A stretch of 59,256 nucleotides of DNA from Lentisphaeria bacterium (GTDB taxonomy: Bacteria > Verrucomicrobiota > Lentisphaeria > Victivallales > Victivallaceae), in NCBI GenBank assembly GCA_017507125.1, contig JAFWBQ010000095.1:1-59256 (forward strand), given 5' to 3'. The position numbers and the translations under genes were made by a program. The notes beneath the pieces are model-generated. The model ran no database searches and was not told the DNA's origin. It saw only the letters and a program-made list of their open reading frames with translations. This document shows, piece after piece, positions 21,704-31,721 of the stretch (its first letter is position 1; every line of letters starts with the position of its first letter).

Positions 21704-23956
21704 TTACATGGTGTATGTTCCGCCGCTGTGGGACATATCAATAACAGCATCTTCAGGAGCGAACCACAGGCTGTTACTCCTATTGTCACAGCAAACAAGT
21801 TTTCCGGAGGGCTGAACAGGGTCCTCAACCATATTCAGCTCCATGTCATCATCGCCGCTGAATATTTTTGCCCTGTATAATTTCCCGCCTTTCTGAACAT
21901 GATACACTTTATTCTTCTCTATGAAAGGCGGAACACACTGCCAGTCGGTACTGTCATCAACAAGCACAGCTGTCACACCTGTGAAAGAACTTCCTGAGAA
22001 AGCTGACTTGAACCGCCACGCTCTGCCTTGAGTGTCAATGTGCAGTGCCTGTACTGAATAACTGGCAGTGTAATACTCCACTATCTCCCCGGTGTCGGGA
22101 TCTTCTCTGGTCTCTGCGCTTATATATGCCTCACAATAACCGAGTTCGTTTGTTGCAATGAACTTGACATCTTCGCCGTTTATATAGACTTTGTTCCATG
22201 TATTTTTCCAACCCGGCGCCCGGAACCACATATTCCCATCGCTTCTTACGGCAAGCTCGTATGTGCCGTTTTCAGCATATTCACTATAGATGTGTCTGTA
22301 ATTGACAAATGGATTTCCTTCAGCCAATGTTTCGTTTTCAGCCCAGTCCACTCTGCCTGAATCCATGTTGACACGCCCGCTTTCCCACTCCACACAGGCG
22401 ATGTCGCCGGAAGATGTGAGAAAGTAATATGAAGGGACCCCGTTGACTCCTTCCGGCGGGAGTTTACCGACAGATACATATACAAAGGGATCGTCTTCAT
22501 GTTCCCTTTTGTATGCGACATGAGCATAACGATTACGGTCCGCAATAAACAGTCCGCCATTCATTGAGAATAGATGATTGCCCCAGCAGCATGAGGGAAC
22601 AGCTCCTGTGATGGGACCCGGCAAATCTGAAGCGACACACTTTACCGTCATGGATGGGAGCCGAAATTCAGAAGCGCTTGACCCGTCTCTGCCTGTATCT
22701 ACGCTTTCCACCACGTAGAAGGAGTTTCCGGCGATTGCGATCGCCAGTCCATGTTCGGCGTTGGGGTCTGCCCACTTCGCCCATGTCCATTCTGCTGATG
22801 TGTCAACAATAAGGGGGTGACTATAATTGTCGAAGTGTTTGTAGATCAATTTTCCGTCAACCACAAAGTACATAGCACCATAAAAATCCCGTCCGGGTAC
22901 AGGATTCTGCACAAAAGAAGATGCTGTAACAGTGCCCAGCAGACGGGCATCACATCTTTCCCAGAGAGGGATGACGCCCCCTGAAGCCTTTTTTGTTCCG
23001 ACGATCTTTTCACCATTGACATAGGCGGTTTTGCCGCTTGCGATGTCTGAGGCAGTTGCGTTGGCATCACTGGTGAAACTGCCCTCCACATCAAAAATGG
23101 TGACACCTGTTTTGATGTTTTCAGGAGTCAGATTGCCGTCGCCTTTAATGACCTGATCACCTGTCAGGTAGGTATCTGCCGGGATGGTGACAGCCGAAGT
23201 TCCGGGCGTATAGATTTCTGCACCTTTGGCATAGCCAACGGTCAAGGTCTGCGCTTCTGAGATGTACCCTTTCGATACTGTGACCACATTTCCGTCAAGG
23301 GCAGCAGAAGCCGCCGGGATAGTTCCAGTCACCTTGCCATTTGCACCATAGGCAGTAATACCTTCAAGAAGTTTTTCTGCGGTCACGGTGGCATCATCGG
23401 TTTTGACGTATTCAGCAGGAATAGGGTCAACTGTGACTTTAGAATAAAAAACATCATCTTCCCCGTCACTTCTGACATCAAATGTTTGTGTTTGGGCAGA
23501 AGGGGTGATGGTAAGTTCTTTCTTTGTCAGAGTTACAACAAGGGTACGGAAAAAACCATTCCCCATGTTCAAGTTTTCGCTGTTGTTATTGAACTTTGCA
23601 ACGACGTCACCATGATTCGTCATATTGCCTGTGACTTTTTTGCCGTTTATATAAGCGGTTTTTCCGCTCAGGATATCTGCGCTCTCAGCAGTGGCATCAG
23701 CGGTCGTTATGTATTCAGCAGGGATCGCATTGACTGTGACGGAGCTGTAATAAGCATTTTCGCCCAAACTGGAAGAATTGAAGTTCTGCTGAGACTTTGA
23801 GGGGGTGACGGTCAAGGTTCTTGCATCCACTTCAACGCCGTTCACAACAAGGTCACTTATTGCCGCCGTCATCTCATCAATGGTGAGGGTGCCGGTCAGT
23901 TCCGCCTTTTCACGGACGGTGTCGGCAAGGGCGGTCATTTTTTCTTTAAGGCTCAT
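21704..23956 (-). CDS. Tail-fibre/adhesin-like repeat protein
   Basis: 750 aa from the ATG at 23956, with GGAG 10 nt upstream; an ATG 9 nt earlier is too close to it. The N-terminus (MSLKEKMTALADTVREK) is typical of phage tail fibres of gut Firmicutes and PVC bacteria. Two near-identical modules of about 43 aa (near residues 68-110 and 169-211) run from YYSSVTVNAIPAEY to GKTAYINGKKVTG. Partial copies are near 267-294 and 298-320 (DIASGKTAYVNGEK). The C-terminal half (about 330-750) is beta-rich with repeated Trp/Tyr strands and may be a propeller-like receptor-binding head. No signal peptide, as expected for a structural phage protein. Confidence 0.7.
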   Translation of the reverse strand: MSLKEKMTALADTVREKAELTGTLTIDEMTAAISDLVVNGVEVDARTLTVTPSKSQQNFNSSSLGENAYYSSVTVNAIPAEYITTADATAESADILSGKTAYINGKKVTGNMTNHGDVVAKFNNNSENLNMGNGFFRTLVVTLTKKELTITPSAQTQTFDVRSDGEDDVFYSKVTVDPIPAEYVKTDDATVTAEKLLEGITAYGANGKVTGTIPAASAALDGNVVTVSKGYISEAQTLTVGYAKGAEIYTPGTSAVTIPADTYLTGDQVIKGDGNLTPENIKTGVTIFDVEGSFTSDANATASDIASGKTAYVNGEKIVGTKKASGGVIPLWERCDARLLGTVTASSFVQNPVPGRDFYGAMYFVVDGKLIYKHFDNYSHPLIVDTSAEWTWAKWADPNAEHGLAIAIAGNSFYVVESVDTGRDGSSASEFRLPSMTVKCVASDLPGPITGAVPSCCWGNHLFSMNGGLFIADRNRYAHVAYKREHEDDPFVYVSVGKLPPEGVNGVPSYYFLTSSGDIACVEWESGRVNMDSGRVDWAENETLAEGNPFVNYRHIYSEYAENGTYELAVRSDGNMWFRAPGWKNTWNKVYINGEDVKFIATNELGYCEAYISAETREDPDTGEIVEYYTASYSVQALHIDTQGRAWRFKSAFSGSSFTGVTAVLVDDSTDWQCVPPFIEKNKVYHVQKGGKLYRAKIFSGDDDMELNMVEDPVQPSGKLVCCDNRSNSLWFAPEDAVIDMSHSGGTYTM

Positions 23957-23958
23957 AA

Positions 23959-24903
23959 TTACCATTCTCCATTGATGATTGCTTCGTCAACATAAGACTT
24001 GATGGTGGAAATATCCTCTTCCGTCCAGTAATCTTTGCCCCGTTCAGGAGTCACACCGTCTTTTCCGGCGGGACCCTGAAATCCCACAGGTTCCGACCAG
24101 TCGCCTTCGGTATCGGAATCTTTGATGTAAACCATTCCTGTGTCAGTGGCAAGAAATGAAAATCCCTTAGCTTCGGAATCGTACTGAGTAAGCTCATCTG
24201 TTGTACCGGTGGCGTCGATTTTCATGGGGTCGCCTTTGGGACCTGTGTCTCCCTTTTCCCCTTTTTCGCCGGGATCGCCTTTTTCGCCTTTTTCGCCCTG
24301 AGCTCCTGCGGGGCCGGTGACAGGAACGTTTGTATCCACACCTGCCACCTCCCAGTTGCCGTCGGCATTGATTCGCGGCATGCACGCTTTTGTTTCCTCA
24401 GCGACCAGAGCTTTGACGGCTCCGGCGGTCAGATAGATCTGCGGCAGAGAATCGGGAGTTTCAGTTCCTGAAAGCGCCACCCGGTTGCGGACGGTGATCT
24501 CAAATTGGATGACCAGTGCCGGGGCATCATTTCTTCCGATGAATCCCAGCAGTTCCGCGTGAAGCCGGATCTGTTCCGAACTGCCCAGAGCAGCGGCAAG
24601 TTCCGGGGTGTTGGTGCTGTTGACAGGGATGGAGACACAGTCATTTTCGGCGGTGATGCCTTCTGTGACACCCAGCATCACCGGCGTTGCGGGGTCGTAA
24701 TCATCACCGGCATAGAACTCCCAGGCGTCATAGAGTTCCAGTTCCTGCCAGGGATTCCCGGAGCCGTCTCTCAGGCGTACTTCGAGACATGCGTTGATCC
24801 CCCGTGTGATTTCCGGAGCTTTGGCTCTCAGAAGATTGCCTTCCGCATCGGTGCGTTCGCCCCTGATGCCGTCGAGCTGCAGATAGATGGTCATGTTCTG
24901 CAT
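23959..24903 (-). CDS. Collagen-like tail-fibre/baseplate protein
   Basis: 314 aa from the ATG at 24903, 1 nt after the upstream stop and with AGGAG upstream; an in-frame extension to 25089 overlaps the previous gene and is rejected. Residues 1-150 look like the N-terminal domain of BppU-type baseplate proteins (IYLQLDGIRGE, RLRDGSGNPWQELELYDAW). Residues 197-226 are ten Gly-X-Y triplets (GEKGEKGDPGEKGEKGD), a collagen-like trimeric stalk. The C-terminus has a short GPAGKDG and a DYWTEEDISTIKSYVDEAI coil. Such proteins are trimeric fibres of phage tails. Its stop adjoins the next fibre gene. Confidence 0.75.
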   Translation of the reverse strand: MQNMTIYLQLDGIRGERTDAEGNLLRAKAPEITRGINACLEVRLRDGSGNPWQELELYDAWEFYAGDDYDPATPVMLGVTEGITAENDCVSIPVNSTNTPELAAALGSSEQIRLHAELLGFIGRNDAPALVIQFEITVRNRVALSGTETPDSLPQIYLTAGAVKALVAEETKACMPRINADGNWEVAGVDTNVPVTGPAGAQGEKGEKGDPGEKGEKGDTGPKGDPMKIDATGTTDELTQYDSEAKGFSFLATDTGMVYIKDSDTEGDWSEPVGFQGPAGKDGVTPERGKDYWTEEDISTIKSYVDEAIINGEW

Positions 24904-24904
24904 A

Positions 24905-25738
24905 TTAGTTGTTTTCTCCTTGTGTTTGGGTTGTATGGTGAAAGTATTTGGCGAAATCAGGGTGGCTTGCCAGATCCACGGCACCGTAGATACGCAGTTT
25001 TGATGTTCCCAGCCAGAGTGAGTTGCCGGTATTTTTGGCGGTGGTGAAACTTTTCTGTTCCATCCATCGTGAGCCGTTAATGGGAACATTGTTTGCGGAA
25101 GTCAGATTTTCAGCATTGATCCCGATTTTGGAAATGACATTTTTCTGATTCCAGTAGTCGGGAATTTTCACTTTGAGTCTGTACCAGTAGTCCCAGTGAA
25201 ATGTCTCCTGATCGACACAACCGGAGTTGTAGTGGTAATCCTGCCATGTTTCCCTTTTCTGATAGTCCAGTGTGCTGACCTCTATCAGAAGCGGGATCAG
25301 GCAGTAACGCATTTTCTGTATCAGGCGGTACCGTTGTGTTTCCCACTCTGTTGAATCTGCCGGCTTGCCCCGGAACGTGCCGAAGGGAATGATCTCTTCG
25401 TTGAGAATTTCCTCTTCAGTGAAGCGGACCTTGTCCCATTTCGGCTTCGGGGCGTTCCACATCTCCTCCGGCAGCGGACTCCCCATAGGGACCTGCTGAA
25501 AAGTGAACATGTTCCTGTAAATGATGTCGGGATATCCGCGCCATCTTCCGTACCGGTCACGGGCGTTGAAAGAGAATTTATTTTCGCTCTCAGGGGGGAT
25601 ATATCCGGGAGAAAGAACTTTTCTGCACTGATCCCTGAGATCAAGAAAAAAGCGGTAAGCATTATTCATAAAAGCTGCGGGGACCGTTCCCCTGAAGGCG
25701 CCGTCGCGCATTCCCATCTGATACCATACACTATCCAT
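24905..25738 (-). CDS. Phage tail-cassette protein of unknown function
   Basis: 277 aa, no signal peptide or membrane segment, rich in Trp, Tyr and Arg (MDSVWYQMGMRDGAFRG, WQDYHYNSGC). The ATG lies 8 nt inside the upstream gene. Its place between a connector-like protein and a collagen-like fibre suggests a baseplate or tail part. Family not recognised. Confidence 0.55.
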   Translation of the reverse strand: MDSVWYQMGMRDGAFRGTVPAAFMNNAYRFFLDLRDQCRKVLSPGYIPPESENKFSFNARDRYGRWRGYPDIIYRNMFTFQQVPMGSPLPEEMWNAPKPKWDKVRFTEEEILNEEIIPFGTFRGKPADSTEWETQRYRLIQKMRYCLIPLLIEVSTLDYQKRETWQDYHYNSGCVDQETFHWDYWYRLKVKIPDYWNQKNVISKIGINAENLTSANNVPINGSRWMEQKSFTTAKNTGNSLWLGTSKLRIYGAVDLASHPDFAKYFHHTTQTQGENN

Positions 25739-26684
25739 TTATAAAATACCTGTCTCTGAAGTTGATAACGCCCCCTGTCCAGAGCTGCTGGAAACCCTTG
25801 AGAGTTTTTCCGTCCCGGCTCACATCGTCATATCGTGCCAGCTCCCAATAGATCTGTTCTCCGGGGATATAAAGTGTGTAAGCACCATCTTTTGTGGAAA
25901 CGACTTCAAGTTCCCACTGCTGATTTTTCCACTTTGCCACAAGGCAGATATAGCTTCCGTTGTTGTGATGCGGGGAGAACTTCACCGGGATGACCGTATC
26001 TTCGATGAAGCCCATGTTTCTTCCGGCGTAACCGGGTATGAGATCCGTTTCTCCCCCCCTGACGGTGAGGGTTCCGTCGCCGTTTTCGATGACGGCGAAC
26101 ATGCCGTTGTAATCCTGACTTCTGACGCCCAGCTTGACGAGGGCGGTTTCGCTCCGGTCGCAGAACCAGACGATTTCCGCGCCGCCCCTGGTGCTGCAGT
26201 GGAACTTGCCGTCCAGACCGGGAAAGACAAAGTTCTGTCTTATCTTTCTCCGCCATGAGGTTTGATCGTTGAGCGTGATCTCAAAATCTGTTTCGGGGAT
26301 ATCCACGGCGGCAATGCCTGATATCTGCACTTCACCTGACATACCGGGCGGAATATTTTCAAGGGCCACCCCCCAGAAGCAGTGGATATTTTCCACCGGT
26401 TTTCCGTAGGCGCAGATGTTCCTGAAATTGGGACCGGGAACATTTGACGGGGCAAAGTCGGAGTCGATCTGCACAGCGCTCCGGGCAGAGAGCTGCCGGT
26501 CGGAAACGTTGCAAATATAAAGAACATTGCCGTCCTTGAATTTTACCTGCTGCGGAATAGCGGCAAAAGGCTCCTGCCGCAGCAGTTCATTGACGGCGTT
26601 GTACCTTGCGGCAGATTCAGGCTGCCAGGGGTCGCCGGGAACAACATCCTGGAGTGTTCCGTAAGGCGGAATCAGATTATACAT
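25731..26684 (-). CDS. Phage tail-cassette structural protein
   Basis: 317 aa from the ATG at 26684 (MYNLIPPYGTLQDV), with AAGGAG upstream; a 48-aa hydrophobic extension is rejected. Mostly beta-strand text (YICNVSDRQLSARSAVQID, WFCDRSETALVKLGV, YICLVAKWKNQQWEL) as in phage tail or head-decoration proteins of gut bacteria. First gene of the five-gene cassette, reading away from gadC. Exact role unknown. Confidence 0.55.
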   Translation of the reverse strand: MYNLIPPYGTLQDVVPGDPWQPESAARYNAVNELLRQEPFAAIPQQVKFKDGNVLYICNVSDRQLSARSAVQIDSDFAPSNVPGPNFRNICAYGKPVENIHCFWGVALENIPPGMSGEVQISGIAAVDIPETDFEITLNDQTSWRRKIRQNFVFPGLDGKFHCSTRGGAEIVWFCDRSETALVKLGVRSQDYNGMFAVIENGDGTLTVRGGETDLIPGYAGRNMGFIEDTVIPVKFSPHHNNGSYICLVAKWKNQQWELEVVSTKDGAYTLYIPGEQIYWELARYDDVSRDGKTLKGFQQLWTGGVINFRDRYFING

Positions 26685-26757
26685 GTTTTTTTCTCCTTTC
26701 CGGATGACGCTCCGGAATGTCAAGAAAATTTGGATCAGATGTGATATGTTGTTTACT

Positions 26758-26777
26758 ATCTTCTTAAATATGAAGAT
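26758..26777. promoter_or_regulatory. Palindrome in the divergent region between tail cassette and gadC
   Basis: ATCTTC-TTAAATAT-GAAGAT, a perfect 6-bp inverted repeat with an 8-nt AT-rich centre. It lies between two divergent units, about 30 bp upstream of the gadC -35 box, and could be an operator. The regulator is unknown. Confidence 0.4.
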
Positions 26778-26807
26778 GTTACAAATAATAATTTTCAAAA
26801 AAACAAG

Positions 26808-26836
26808 TTGATTTTTCTTTTTCGGCACACTAAATT
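26808..26836 (+). promoter_or_regulatory. Promoter for gadCB
   Basis: TTGATT (26808-26813), 17-nt spacer, TAAATT (26831-26836). Confidence 0.5.
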
Positions 26837-26870
26837 GTTGAGTGAGGTCATTTCCAGAAAGGAGTTATTT

Positions 26871-28367
26871 ATGAATGATGCAAAAACAAAAAATTATCTG
26901 TCTGCCGGAACACTGACTTTGATGATCGTTGCTTCGGTCATCAGTCTGAGAGGATTGCCCATGATGGCAAAAGAGGGACTTTCAATGCTCTTTTACATCC
27001 TCTTTGCAGTGGTTCTCTTTCTGCTGCCCGCTTCTCTTGTATCAGCGGAACTGGGCAGCGCCTTCAGCAACCGTGAAGGGGGCGTCTACGTGTGGGTGAA
27101 GTCCGCTTTCGGTCCCGGATGGGGCTTTACCGCCATCTGGCTCCAATGGATCCAGAATGTGATATGGTATCCCACAGTGCTGGGTTTTGCCGCAGGCTCC
27201 CTTGCCTATCTGCCCGGAAAACCCTCTCTCGCCGCCAGCGGCACCTACTGCGGACTGGTGGTCATCATCACCTTCTGGATCGCCACACTTTTCGCCCTTA
27301 AAGGGACCCGCACCGTGGGGGCCGTCACCAAATACGGCGTGCTGCTGGGAACCATTATTCCGGGAGTTTTCATCATACTTCTGGGACTTTTCTGGTTCTT
27401 CAAGGGGATGCCCCTTGCCTTTCTTGCCCCCGGAGCGGCTGCCTCAGGGGCGCTCCATGCCCATCCCTCTTTCTTCCCCCATATTTCAGGACTCAGCAGC
27501 ATAGCCTTTCTGGCGGGGATCATCCTGCTCTTTGCCGGAGTCGAGGTACAGGCGGTCCATGTGACTGAAATGCGTGATCCCGACCGGCAGTTTCCCCTTG
27601 CCATGCTGGGGGCGTCGGTGATCATCATTCTGCTCTTTCTGCTGGGATCTCTGGCAGTGGCGGCGGTGATACCCGCCTCTGAGATCAGTCTGACCGCAGG
27701 ACTTATGGAAGCGTTCCGCCAGATACTGGGCAAGTTCGGTTTGAGCTTCCTGGTACCGGTCATGGGGGCATTGACCGCCTTCGGCGCCATCGGCGGCGTC
27801 ATGTCATGGATCACCGGTCCCAGCAGGGGAGTACTCAGTACAGCCTCTGACGGGGAACTTCCCCCTTTTATGAGCCGCACCAACAGTGCGGGCGCTCCTG
27901 TAAACATTCTGCTGATCCAGGCGCTGATCGTCACGGTGCTGGGGAGCTGCTACTTTATTATGAACAACGTCAACGTGGCGTTTTTCGTTCTGTCGGCAAT
28001 GACGGTGACACTCTATCTTATCATGTATATCCTTATGTACCTTGCGGCGTTGAAGCTGCGTTACTCCGCTCCCGAACTTTCCCGCACCTACAAGGTCCCC
28101 GGAGGATGGGCAGGGATCTGGATCGTGACTCTGCTGGGAGTCACCGGCGTCGGGTTTGCTTTTGTGGTGGGATTTTTCCCGCCTTCCAATCTGGCGGTGG
28201 GGAACCCTGCACTTTATGTTACGCTGGTGACGGCAGGAACGGTGATCTTCACAGGGATCCCCTGGCTGATACACCTCTGCCGGAAGCCCGCGTGGAGCGA
28301 TCATGAAACAATCAACGAAGGAGAAAGAGATCATGGCATTGCACAAAATCATTCACCAATGCAGTGA
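26871..28367 (+). CDS. gadC: Glutamate/GABA antiporter
   Basis: 498 aa from the ATG at 26871 (AGGAG 7 nt upstream). Twelve hydrophobic segments of the APC superfamily. The first helix has [14 protein letters not shown], typical of the GadC branch; [17 protein letters not shown] and [14 protein letters not shown] are also GadC-like. It would take in glutamate in exchange for GABA, removing a proton per cycle together with GadB. The C-terminus is short and hydrophilic (about residues 470-498) and could be the acid-released plug. The end overlaps gadB by 35 nt. Confidence 0.92.
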   Translation: MNDAKTKNYLSAGTLTLMIVASVISLRGLPMMAKEGLSMLFYILFAVVLFLLPASLVSAELGSAFSNREGGVYVWVKSAFGPGWGFTAIWLQWIQNVIWYPTVLGFAAGSLAYLPGKPSLAASGTYCGLVVIITFWIATLFALKGTRTVGAVTKYGVLLGTIIPGVFIILLGLFWFFKGMPLAFLAPGAAASGALHAHPSFFPHISGLSSIAFLAGIILLFAGVEVQAVHVTEMRDPDRQFPLAMLGASVIIILLFLLGSLAVAAVIPASEISLTAGLMEAFRQILGKFGLSFLVPVMGALTAFGAIGGVMSWITGPSRGVLSTASDGELPPFMSRTNSAGAPVNILLIQALIVTVLGSCYFIMNNVNVAFFVLSAMTVTLYLIMYILMYLAALKLRYSAPELSRTYKVPGGWAGIWIVTLLGVTGVGFAFVVGFFPPSNLAVGNPALYVTLVTAGTVIFTGIPWLIHLCRKPAWSDHETINEGERDHGIAQNHSPMQ

Positions 28368-29724
28368 AAACACTGACGACACCTACGCCTGCGGCCTTTT
28401 CAGCCGGGCGGCGGAAAAGTACAAGCTGCCCCCTGCGGGGAGTCCTCCCCGGGAGGCCTATGAGATGGTTCACGATGAACTCATGCTTGACGGCAACGCC
28501 AGAATGAATCTGGCAACCTTCTGCACCACCTGGGAGGAGCCTGAAGTGCGCCGTCTTATGGGGGAATCTCTGAGCAAGAATATGATCGACAAGGATGAAT
28601 ATCCCCAGACAGCGGAAATAGAAATGCGCTGTGTCCATATTCTCGCGGACTTGTGGCACTCCCCTGAGAGCGCCGTCACCATGGGGTGCTCCACCACAGG
28701 TTCCAGCGAAGCGGCCATGCTGGGGGGACTTGCCATGCTCCGGAAGTGGAAAAACAAAATGAAACAGCAGGGAAAAAACTGCTGCCGTCCCAATCTGATC
28801 ACGGGCCCTGTCCAGATCTGCTGGCACAAGTTCTGCCGCTACTGGGATATTGAACTCAGAGAGATCCCCTTTGCCCCGGGAAGATATATTTCCACGCCTG
28901 AAGAGGTGATCAAAAGGTGTGACGAAAACACCATCGGCGTGGTGGCGACTCTGGGGACAACCTTTACATTGCAGTATGAACCCGTCCGTCACATTGCCGC
29001 CGCACTCGACAAGCTGGAAGAGCAGCAGGGACTCGATATCCCCCTTCATGTAGACGGCGCCTCCGGGGGATTTCTGGCGCCCTTCCTTGAACCGGAACTG
29101 GAGTGGGATTTCCGGCTTCCCAGAGTGCGTTCCATCAACGCCTCGGGCCACAAGTTCGGACTTTCACCTCTGGGCGTAGGCTGGGTCATCTGGCGCAGCG
29201 CTGAGGATCTTCCTGAGGAGCTGATCTTCAACGTCAACTACCTGGGAGGCAATATGCCCACTTTCGCTTTGAATTTTTCCCGTCCGGCGGGGCAGATCAT
29301 CGCTCAGTATTACAACTTTCTGCGCCATGGATTTGAGGGCTACCGGAAGATCCAGCAGAGCTGCCGCGAGGGAGCACGCTTTTTTGCCGATTATCTGCGG
29401 CACACCGGACTCTTTGAACTTATCAGCAGCGGCGGTCCCGGCGAAGTACCCGGCGTCTGCTGGAAACTCAGACCCAATTCAAAGGTCTCTTTCACCCTTT
29501 ACGATCTGGCGGATAAACTGCGTTCATACGGCTGGCTGGTTCCCGCCTATTCCCTGCCGCCCGACTGTGAACAGACGGTGATCCAGCGCATTCTGGTGCG
29601 CCACGGCGTCAGTGTGGATCTGCTTGAACAGCTGGCACGTGACATGGATCAGAGTATCAGATTTTTCGCAGACCATCCGGGGAGCCGGGTGGCTGAAGGT
29701 GAAGGCAGAGCCTTCCATCATTAA
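28333..29724 (+). CDS. gadB: Glutamate decarboxylase
   Basis: 463 aa from [10 protein letters not shown] at 28333 (AAGGAG upstream inside gadC); an ATG 30 nt earlier lacks a ribosome-binding site. PLP enzyme converting glutamate to GABA and CO2 while using a proton. PLP Lys is K274 in NASGHKFGL, with the VDGASGG motif before it and [10 protein letters not shown] near the phosphate site. The C-terminus ends in two His (RAFHH), like the E. coli enzyme, where a His near the end closes the active site at neutral pH. Coupled to gadC for acid resistance. Confidence 0.95.
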   Translation: MALHKIIHQCSENTDDTYACGLFSRAAEKYKLPPAGSPPREAYEMVHDELMLDGNARMNLATFCTTWEEPEVRRLMGESLSKNMIDKDEYPQTAEIEMRCVHILADLWHSPESAVTMGCSTTGSSEAAMLGGLAMLRKWKNKMKQQGKNCCRPNLITGPVQICWHKFCRYWDIELREIPFAPGRYISTPEEVIKRCDENTIGVVATLGTTFTLQYEPVRHIAAALDKLEEQQGLDIPLHVDGASGGFLAPFLEPELEWDFRLPRVRSINASGHKFGLSPLGVGWVIWRSAEDLPEELIFNVNYLGGNMPTFALNFSRPAGQIIAQYYNFLRHGFEGYRKIQQSCREGARFFADYLRHTGLFELISSGGPGEVPGVCWKLRPNSKVSFTLYDLADKLRSYGWLVPAYSLPPDCEQTVIQRILVRHGVSVDLLEQLARDMDQSIRFFADHPGSRVAEGEGRAFHH

Positions 29725-29748
29725 TCCACAAAGAGAAAGGAAAAAACT

Positions 29749-30285
29749 ATGTGGAAAAACACTCTCAAACTGGTTGCCGCAGCACTCGTCTGCGGTGGAT
29801 GCTGCTGCAATGACTGCGGAGCCGCTGAAGTCGTTGAAGAGGTGGTGGTCGTCGCCCCCGAAGCCAAGGGGACCATGACCGCCGCCGCCCCGGTGCAGAA
29901 AGGCAAAACCCCCGAACAGGTTGCTGCAGAGCACACCAAACCCAAAACCGCCGAAGCGCGGAAAATCGGGCAGAAACTGGTGGACGGCATCTGCAAAAAT
30001 GACAGCAAGGCTTTTTGCGGGACTCTCTGCGACAATATGAAAAAGAACTTTACCCAGAAGCATTTTGCGGCACACTGCAAACAACTCAGAGACAAGATGG
30101 GCAAACCCGTGAAGGGGGAGTTCCTTGCCGAACTGGCTCACCCCGTCTTCAACATTTCCGTCTGGAAACTGACCTTTATCAAAGAGATCCCCGGCAAGAA
30201 GCCTGAAGAACGTCAGGCACTCTTCCAGGTTGTGACCGGCGAAAAAGACGGTAAGATGCAGCTTCTCGGATTCGGTTTCATCTGA
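29749..30285 (+). CDS. Cys-rich secreted protein, DUF3887/NTF2-like
   Basis: 178 aa. A signal peptide (residues 1-20) is followed by a Cys cluster (CGGCCCNDCG) that could include a lipobox Cys. After a Val/Ala/Pro linker, residues about 65-178 look like a cystatin/NTF2-like fold (IGQKLVDGICKNDSKAFCGTLCDNM ... DGKMQLLGFGFI in separate parts), as in DUF3887-type proteins. It follows gadB by 24 nt with AAAGGA upstream and precedes the secretin-like genes by 20 nt, so it lies in the same transcript. A periplasmic lipoprotein acting with acid resistance or the secretins is possible. Function unknown. Confidence 0.6.
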   Translation: MWKNTLKLVAAALVCGGCCCNDCGAAEVVEEVVVVAPEAKGTMTAAAPVQKGKTPEQVAAEHTKPKTAEARKIGQKLVDGICKNDSKAFCGTLCDNMKKNFTQKHFAAHCKQLRDKMGKPVKGEFLAELAHPVFNISVWKLTFIKEIPGKKPEERQALFQVVTGEKDGKMQLLGFGFI

Positions 30286-30305
30286 AAAAAACATCACAGC
30301 AGATC

Positions 30306-31721
30306 ATGGTCGATAAAAAAATATTTCCGTGGCTGCTGATGATGGTTCTGGCGGGGGGGCTTTTCGGAGCCCCCCCCCACTCCTCCCAGCCGCCTCAACT
30401 CCCCTCCGGCGCCCAGACGCTCCGTCTGGTGCAGGATGATGCTCAGGATTACATGGTTTCAAAGATCTTCACTCTGAAACATATCCAGGCCAACGACATC
30501 GCCCCCTTTGTGACGGGGATGGTCAAACGCTATAATATGAACTCATCCGTCAACTGTTTCTACTACCTTTACGGCAGCACACAGCAGCAGATACTCTCTG
30601 TGACCACCCCCGAAAAGATGATGGAGTGCGTCACAAAATTTCTCAACATGGCAGACAGAGAGGTGAAAGGCGCCGCCCCCGGCAGCGACATCATCCGGGG
30701 TACCGGCATCACCTGCGGGGTCTACCGTCCCAAATACCGTTCCGGTCAGATCCTGATAGATTTGATCGTCAACGCTCTTATCAACGCCGGTCCCTGGTCG
30801 TCTCTTTACGGATATGACAGCAACTCCAACCAGATTTACTGGAAAGACAATGTTTCAAACAGCGCCTATGTCTACCAGTTTCTCAGTTATTTGGACCGTC
30901 CGCCGCCTCAGATCAGAATGGATTTTTCCATCTGCGAAGTGCGCGAAAGCACCCTGCGGGATATGGGGATCGACTATCTGGCGTGGAAAAACGGTCCCGG
31001 TCTGAACCTTTTTCAGGTGGGCTGGCGCGCTCTTGATCTGAGTTCATCAGGCTCGGCGGCGCTTCAGAGTTTCAGCGGTCCTCTGGGGGGATTTTTCTTT
31101 GCGCCCCAGTTTGACGCAAGTTTCATACGCATTCTGGAACAGTCCGGAAATGCTGAAAGGCAGACCCGGGGCGAGCTGACCGTTTCCAACTCCGACACTC
31201 AGAGCTATACCATCACTTTCAGCACCGCCTTCCAGAACATCGTCAAAAACGACAATGACCGCACCTCGGTCACGGCGCCTGATATTTCAACTCAGCCCAA
31301 CTTGTGTTCTCTGAAGATCATCAAACCCATCGTGTGCATAGATGACGGCAGTACGGCGGGATTCACCATTCCCCCCTATCGTCCCGGCGAAAACGCCTTC
31401 CGCCCCGGTGTTCTCTATTTCGGTTACGAAATGAGCAACTCCGGCGCTGTGGAGCGCAGCAACTTCGGAACCGAACTCATCAACACTTCCAAAGTTTCAG
31501 GGAACGCCTCGATCCCCCTCAACCGGGAAATCGTTCTGGGGTACTGGGAAAGCACCTCTGAAGCTGAAGAACGCATCGGTATCCCCTGGCTTTCAGAAAT
31601 ACCGGTCATAAAATATCTTTTCTCAACAACGGTCACAACGAAAGAACGCTCCTGTTTCTTCCTCACAGTTACGGCGCAGCTTCCTGATACGGGGGCGCCG
31701 GGAAAGATGAAAGAAGAATGA
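30306..31721 (+). CDS. Secretin-like (GspD/PilQ family) protein 1
   Basis: 471 aa with a signal peptide (about 1-21). N-terminal N-domain-like parts (FTLKHIQANDIAPFVTGMVK, YQFLSYLDRPPPQIRMDFSICEV) are followed by a C-terminal secretin-type region ending IPWLSEIPVIKYLFSTTVT, the family's hallmark. It lacks the long Gly-rich spacer of large secretins. Secretins form outer-membrane gates for type II/III systems and pili, but no pilin, ATPase or platform gene is nearby. Its stop overlaps the start of the second secretin-like gene by 4 nt. Confidence 0.72.
   Translation: MVDKKIFPWLLMMVLAGGLFGAPPHSSQPPQLPSGAQTLRLVQDDAQDYMVSKIFTLKHIQANDIAPFVTGMVKRYNMNSSVNCFYYLYGSTQQQILSVTTPEKMMECVTKFLNMADREVKGAAPGSDIIRGTGITCGVYRPKYRSGQILIDLIVNALINAGPWSSLYGYDSNSNQIYWKDNVSNSAYVYQFLSYLDRPPPQIRMDFSICEVRESTLRDMGIDYLAWKNGPGLNLFQVGWRALDLSSSGSAALQSFSGPLGGFFFAPQFDASFIRILEQSGNAERQTRGELTVSNSDTQSYTITFSTAFQNIVKNDNDRTSVTAPDISTQPNLCSLKIIKPIVCIDDGSTAGFTIPPYRPGENAFRPGVLYFGYEMSNSGAVERSNFGTELINTSKVSGNASIPLNREIVLGYWESTSEAEERIGIPWLSEIPVIKYLFSTTVTTKERSCFFLTVTAQLPDTGAPGKMKEE

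Noticed and set aside
24240..24320. Tandem repeat or CRISPR-like array
   Set aside because: The repetition comes from Gly-Glu-Lys collagen triplets, with no spacers.
24194..24385. Arg-rich 63-codon frame in the collagen-like gene
   Set aside because: Alternate-frame reading of the Gly-X-Y repeat; the repetition is in the DNA of the real gene.
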